Shown: positions 62,151 through 64,000 of the stretch, one piece after another
Numbering within the stretch: position 1 is the first letter of the stretch
How the letters are laid out: every line of letters begins with the position of its first letter
Source: Anarhynchus alexandrinus
Lineage: Eukaryota > Chordata > Aves > Charadriiformes > Charadriidae
NCBI GenBank assembly: GCA_008711295.1
Contig: VUYV01000003.1
Coordinates: 3,055,246-3,119,245, forward strand
Length of the DNA: 64,000 nucleotides
Direction: 5' to 3'
Position numbers and translations under genes: made by a program
The notes under the pieces: model-generated
Seen by the model: only the letters and a program-made list of their open reading frames with translations
Told to the model about the DNA's origin: nothing
The model's database searches: none

Positions 62151-62360
62151 TGTGGTGGGTTGACTTTGGCTGGATGCCAGGTGCCTACCAAAGCCACTCT
62201 GTCACTCCCCCTCCCCAAATGGACAGGGGGGAGAAAAATATGATGAAAGGCTCGTGGATCGAGATAAGGACAGGGAGATCACTCAGCAATTACTGTCACA
62301 GGCAAAACAGACTCAACTTGGGGAAAATTAGTTTAATTTATTTTACTCATTTAGAGTTCA
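62151..62360 (-). mobile_element. Truncated LTR of the same family as the 56.9-kb copy
   Basis: Starts TGTGGTGGGTTGACTTTGGC and continues with CTCTGTCACTCCCCCTCCCC, GAAAGGCTCGTGGATCGAGA, GAGATCACTCAGCAATTACT and ATTAGTTTAATTTATT, following 56923-57120 in order and orientation. Homology fades after about 62345-62360, so the GC-rich body present in the other copy is missing. On the minus (sense) strand this keeps only the 3' end of the LTR, with AAATTAAAC in the polyadenylation region. It is either a 5'-truncated copy or one deleted later. Confidence 0.85.
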
Positions 62361-64000
62361 CCCACAGTCTAAATGAGTGAGCTTAGCAGGAATCGGTGAA
62401 TGAAGATTTAAATGAAGATTTAAAGAGAAAGTATTTCTTTTAATCCTTCTTTGCAGTCCCAAACTGCACTTCCTAATCAGCTTTATTTAGGCTTTGGAAG
62501 GCTGAATTTTTTATCCGTGATTGAGTGTTTCACATTCCCCTTCCTCCCTAAGGTTTCTTCATTACCACTTTTATAGTACACATTAATTAACACGTTCCTG
62601 TCTTGAAGATTTCATAACAATTAGAGTAATCTGAAGATAAACTTGGAGATAAATACTTAGTGCAGTCTCTTTTTCCTACCTTAGTAAATCATCTTTTGTT
62701 ATGTAAAGACTGAATATAATAGCATGGATAGTGACTCTGGGAACAGGTACCTGATTTGAGAAATGGCGTTAGCATTTCTCCCCTGCATTTGTGGTTTTAT
62801 TGGGTGTCTTCTGGGATTACCCATCACAACATTCTTGAAAGCTGGAGTAGGGGAAGCTGGCTAAATCTTTCATTATGTTGTCATTTGTTACCGTGCCACT
62901 GCATAACTGAATTGTATAACGTTTAAGGCTTTGATTTAAAGCTAAGTATACAGTTAAACTCTAAACAATAGAATTGTTGGTTAATGTTCAGTATGGTCAT
63001 AAACTCATAAGGAACAGGACCTGCTTTTTTTATTCTGATATATCTCACTGACACGAGTTCTGTGGAGGTAATCAATATCTACATACAGGTATAAACACAA
63101 ACACACTAAGTACAATTCCTTCGTATATTCAAGCTACCCTTCTGTTAAGCTGCAATTTTAGCCCTAAATCACAACCCTGTTTTAGTAAACAGCTGTAATT
63201 ATCCCCCACCAAAGAGTAAAGTTTCAGATGAAGATCAGGAACTCCACGTGTATGTACTTGAAGTTTTTCAGGTTGTTGCCTGATTTGAACTTCTAATATT
63301 TTAAGTGGGATGAAATCTTAATTTCTCTTTAATTTGGCTTCCTGGAGCTACAAAAAGCTGCATTTTGGATGTAGCAAAATTTAGCAGCTTTGTAAACCAA
63401 GGAGAATATAACTGCAGTCTTGCAACACGGAGACCCTGATTTTTTTAATGTGTCTGTTCTTCTGAATTTATATCATGATCTACTGTAGACATTTGTTTTC
63501 ATCATCTTGCTAGTGCAATCCTAGCACAAAAAAGAGGCGTTTTGCTGAAAGACCTATCCGATTATATGAAAAAATCTATATGAAACACAGATTCTGTATG
63601 AAATTAGACCTGGTCAATTTTATTTACCAACATTTAAACCAAAATGTTGTTTTGACTTAAATTAACTTCTCTAGAAATTTTCATCTGTGTTGGAAACATG
63701 TTCTTTTCCTCTTCTTTCTACTTTTATTTTGCTGTACTTCAAACATTTTTCTTTGGTGCAAAGTTCTGGCAGTGATCAAATTGTTCTTTGCACAGTCAAC
63801 ATTTGGGAAACTTTCTCTTAAAGCTGAGGCATTCTCCACTGAGATTCCCATCTACTAAAATTCTGTGGAGAAATGCATAACTGAGCAGCTCTAGAGTGTT
63901 ATCTGCATGGTGTGGAACTTGATTTTTTCCAGTGTAAGTTTGAGTCTGTGCCATATGTTAGGAATGGCAACAGAGTGTGATGGCTATTCAGCTGAATGTT
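62361..64000. other. Unique AT-rich stretch
   Basis: No repeat family or exon recognised. A perfect 12-bp tandem duplication (AATGAAGATTTA twice) lies at 62399-62422. Confidence 0.55.
62399..62422. repeat. Perfect 12-bp tandem duplication
   Basis: AATGAAGATTTA occurs twice in direct succession, about 40 bases beyond the end of the LTR fragment. Confidence 0.9.

Noticed and set aside
1..64000. CRISPR arrays, tRNA, rRNA, snRNA genes and bacterial-type operons
   Set aside because: I saw no regularly spaced direct repeats and no recognisable tRNA, rRNA or spliceosomal RNA sequence. The sequence is vertebrate nuclear DNA.

Overview
This window looks like nuclear DNA from a bird. The clearest signs are many CR1 (chicken repeat 1) LINE fragments, recognisable by their 3' tails of ATTCTATG-type octamers and by pieces of the CR1 reverse transcriptase, plus several avian-type endogenous retrovirus long terminal repeats (LTRs). 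The background is AT-rich. Reading frames are short and broken, and there are no operons, ribosome binding sites or dense coding. Ten single N positions show that this is an assembled eukaryotic scaffold. I cannot name the species from the sequence.

I find no supportable host gene: no exon chain with splice sites and conserved protein sequence, no tRNA, rRNA or snRNA, and no CRISPR array. Almost every convincing protein signal belongs to decayed CR1 ORF2. The window is therefore either intergenic (gene-desert-like) or lies inside a very large intron.

Layout. 1-3112: unique AT-rich DNA. 3113-4005: CR1, minus. 4006-7892: unique, with a 32-bp hairpin near 5.9 kb. 7893-8437: CR1, minus. 8438-13764: unique, with a perfect hairpin at 10.8 kb whose arm has an exact inverted copy at 7.6 kb. 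13765-14598: CR1, plus. About 18.19-18.48 kb: an old divergent CR1, minus, followed by an unexplained GC-rich block (18.56-18.96 kb). 23.97-24.55 kb: possible solo LTR, then an old CR1 tail. 26.15-27.06 kb: probable LTR, minus. 27-41 kb: the longest stretch with no recognised interspersed repeat; it holds simple repeats, a possible polyadenylated retrocopy near 34.4 kb and assembly scars. 41.06-48.88 kb: a CR1-dense block of five elements, including the longest ORF2 remnant (41.5-43.2 kb). 51.5 kb: a tiny CR1 tail. 52.56-52.96 kb: a solo LTR, minus. 56.92-57.90 kb: a GC-rich LTR. 62.15-62.36 kb: a second, truncated copy of that LTR family. The rest is unique AT-rich DNA.

The repeats do not work together as a system: each is a separate insertion, 5'-truncated or otherwise broken. 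The most useful observations are the duplicated flanks around single Ns (likely assembly joins), two possibly unclassified repeats or LTRs, an exact 23-bp inverted repeat pair, and the mosaic GC-rich LTR that could be mistaken for a CpG-island promoter or a 203-residue gene. I did not find a new multi-gene system. Assignments to repeat families rest on recognition from memory, not on a search.
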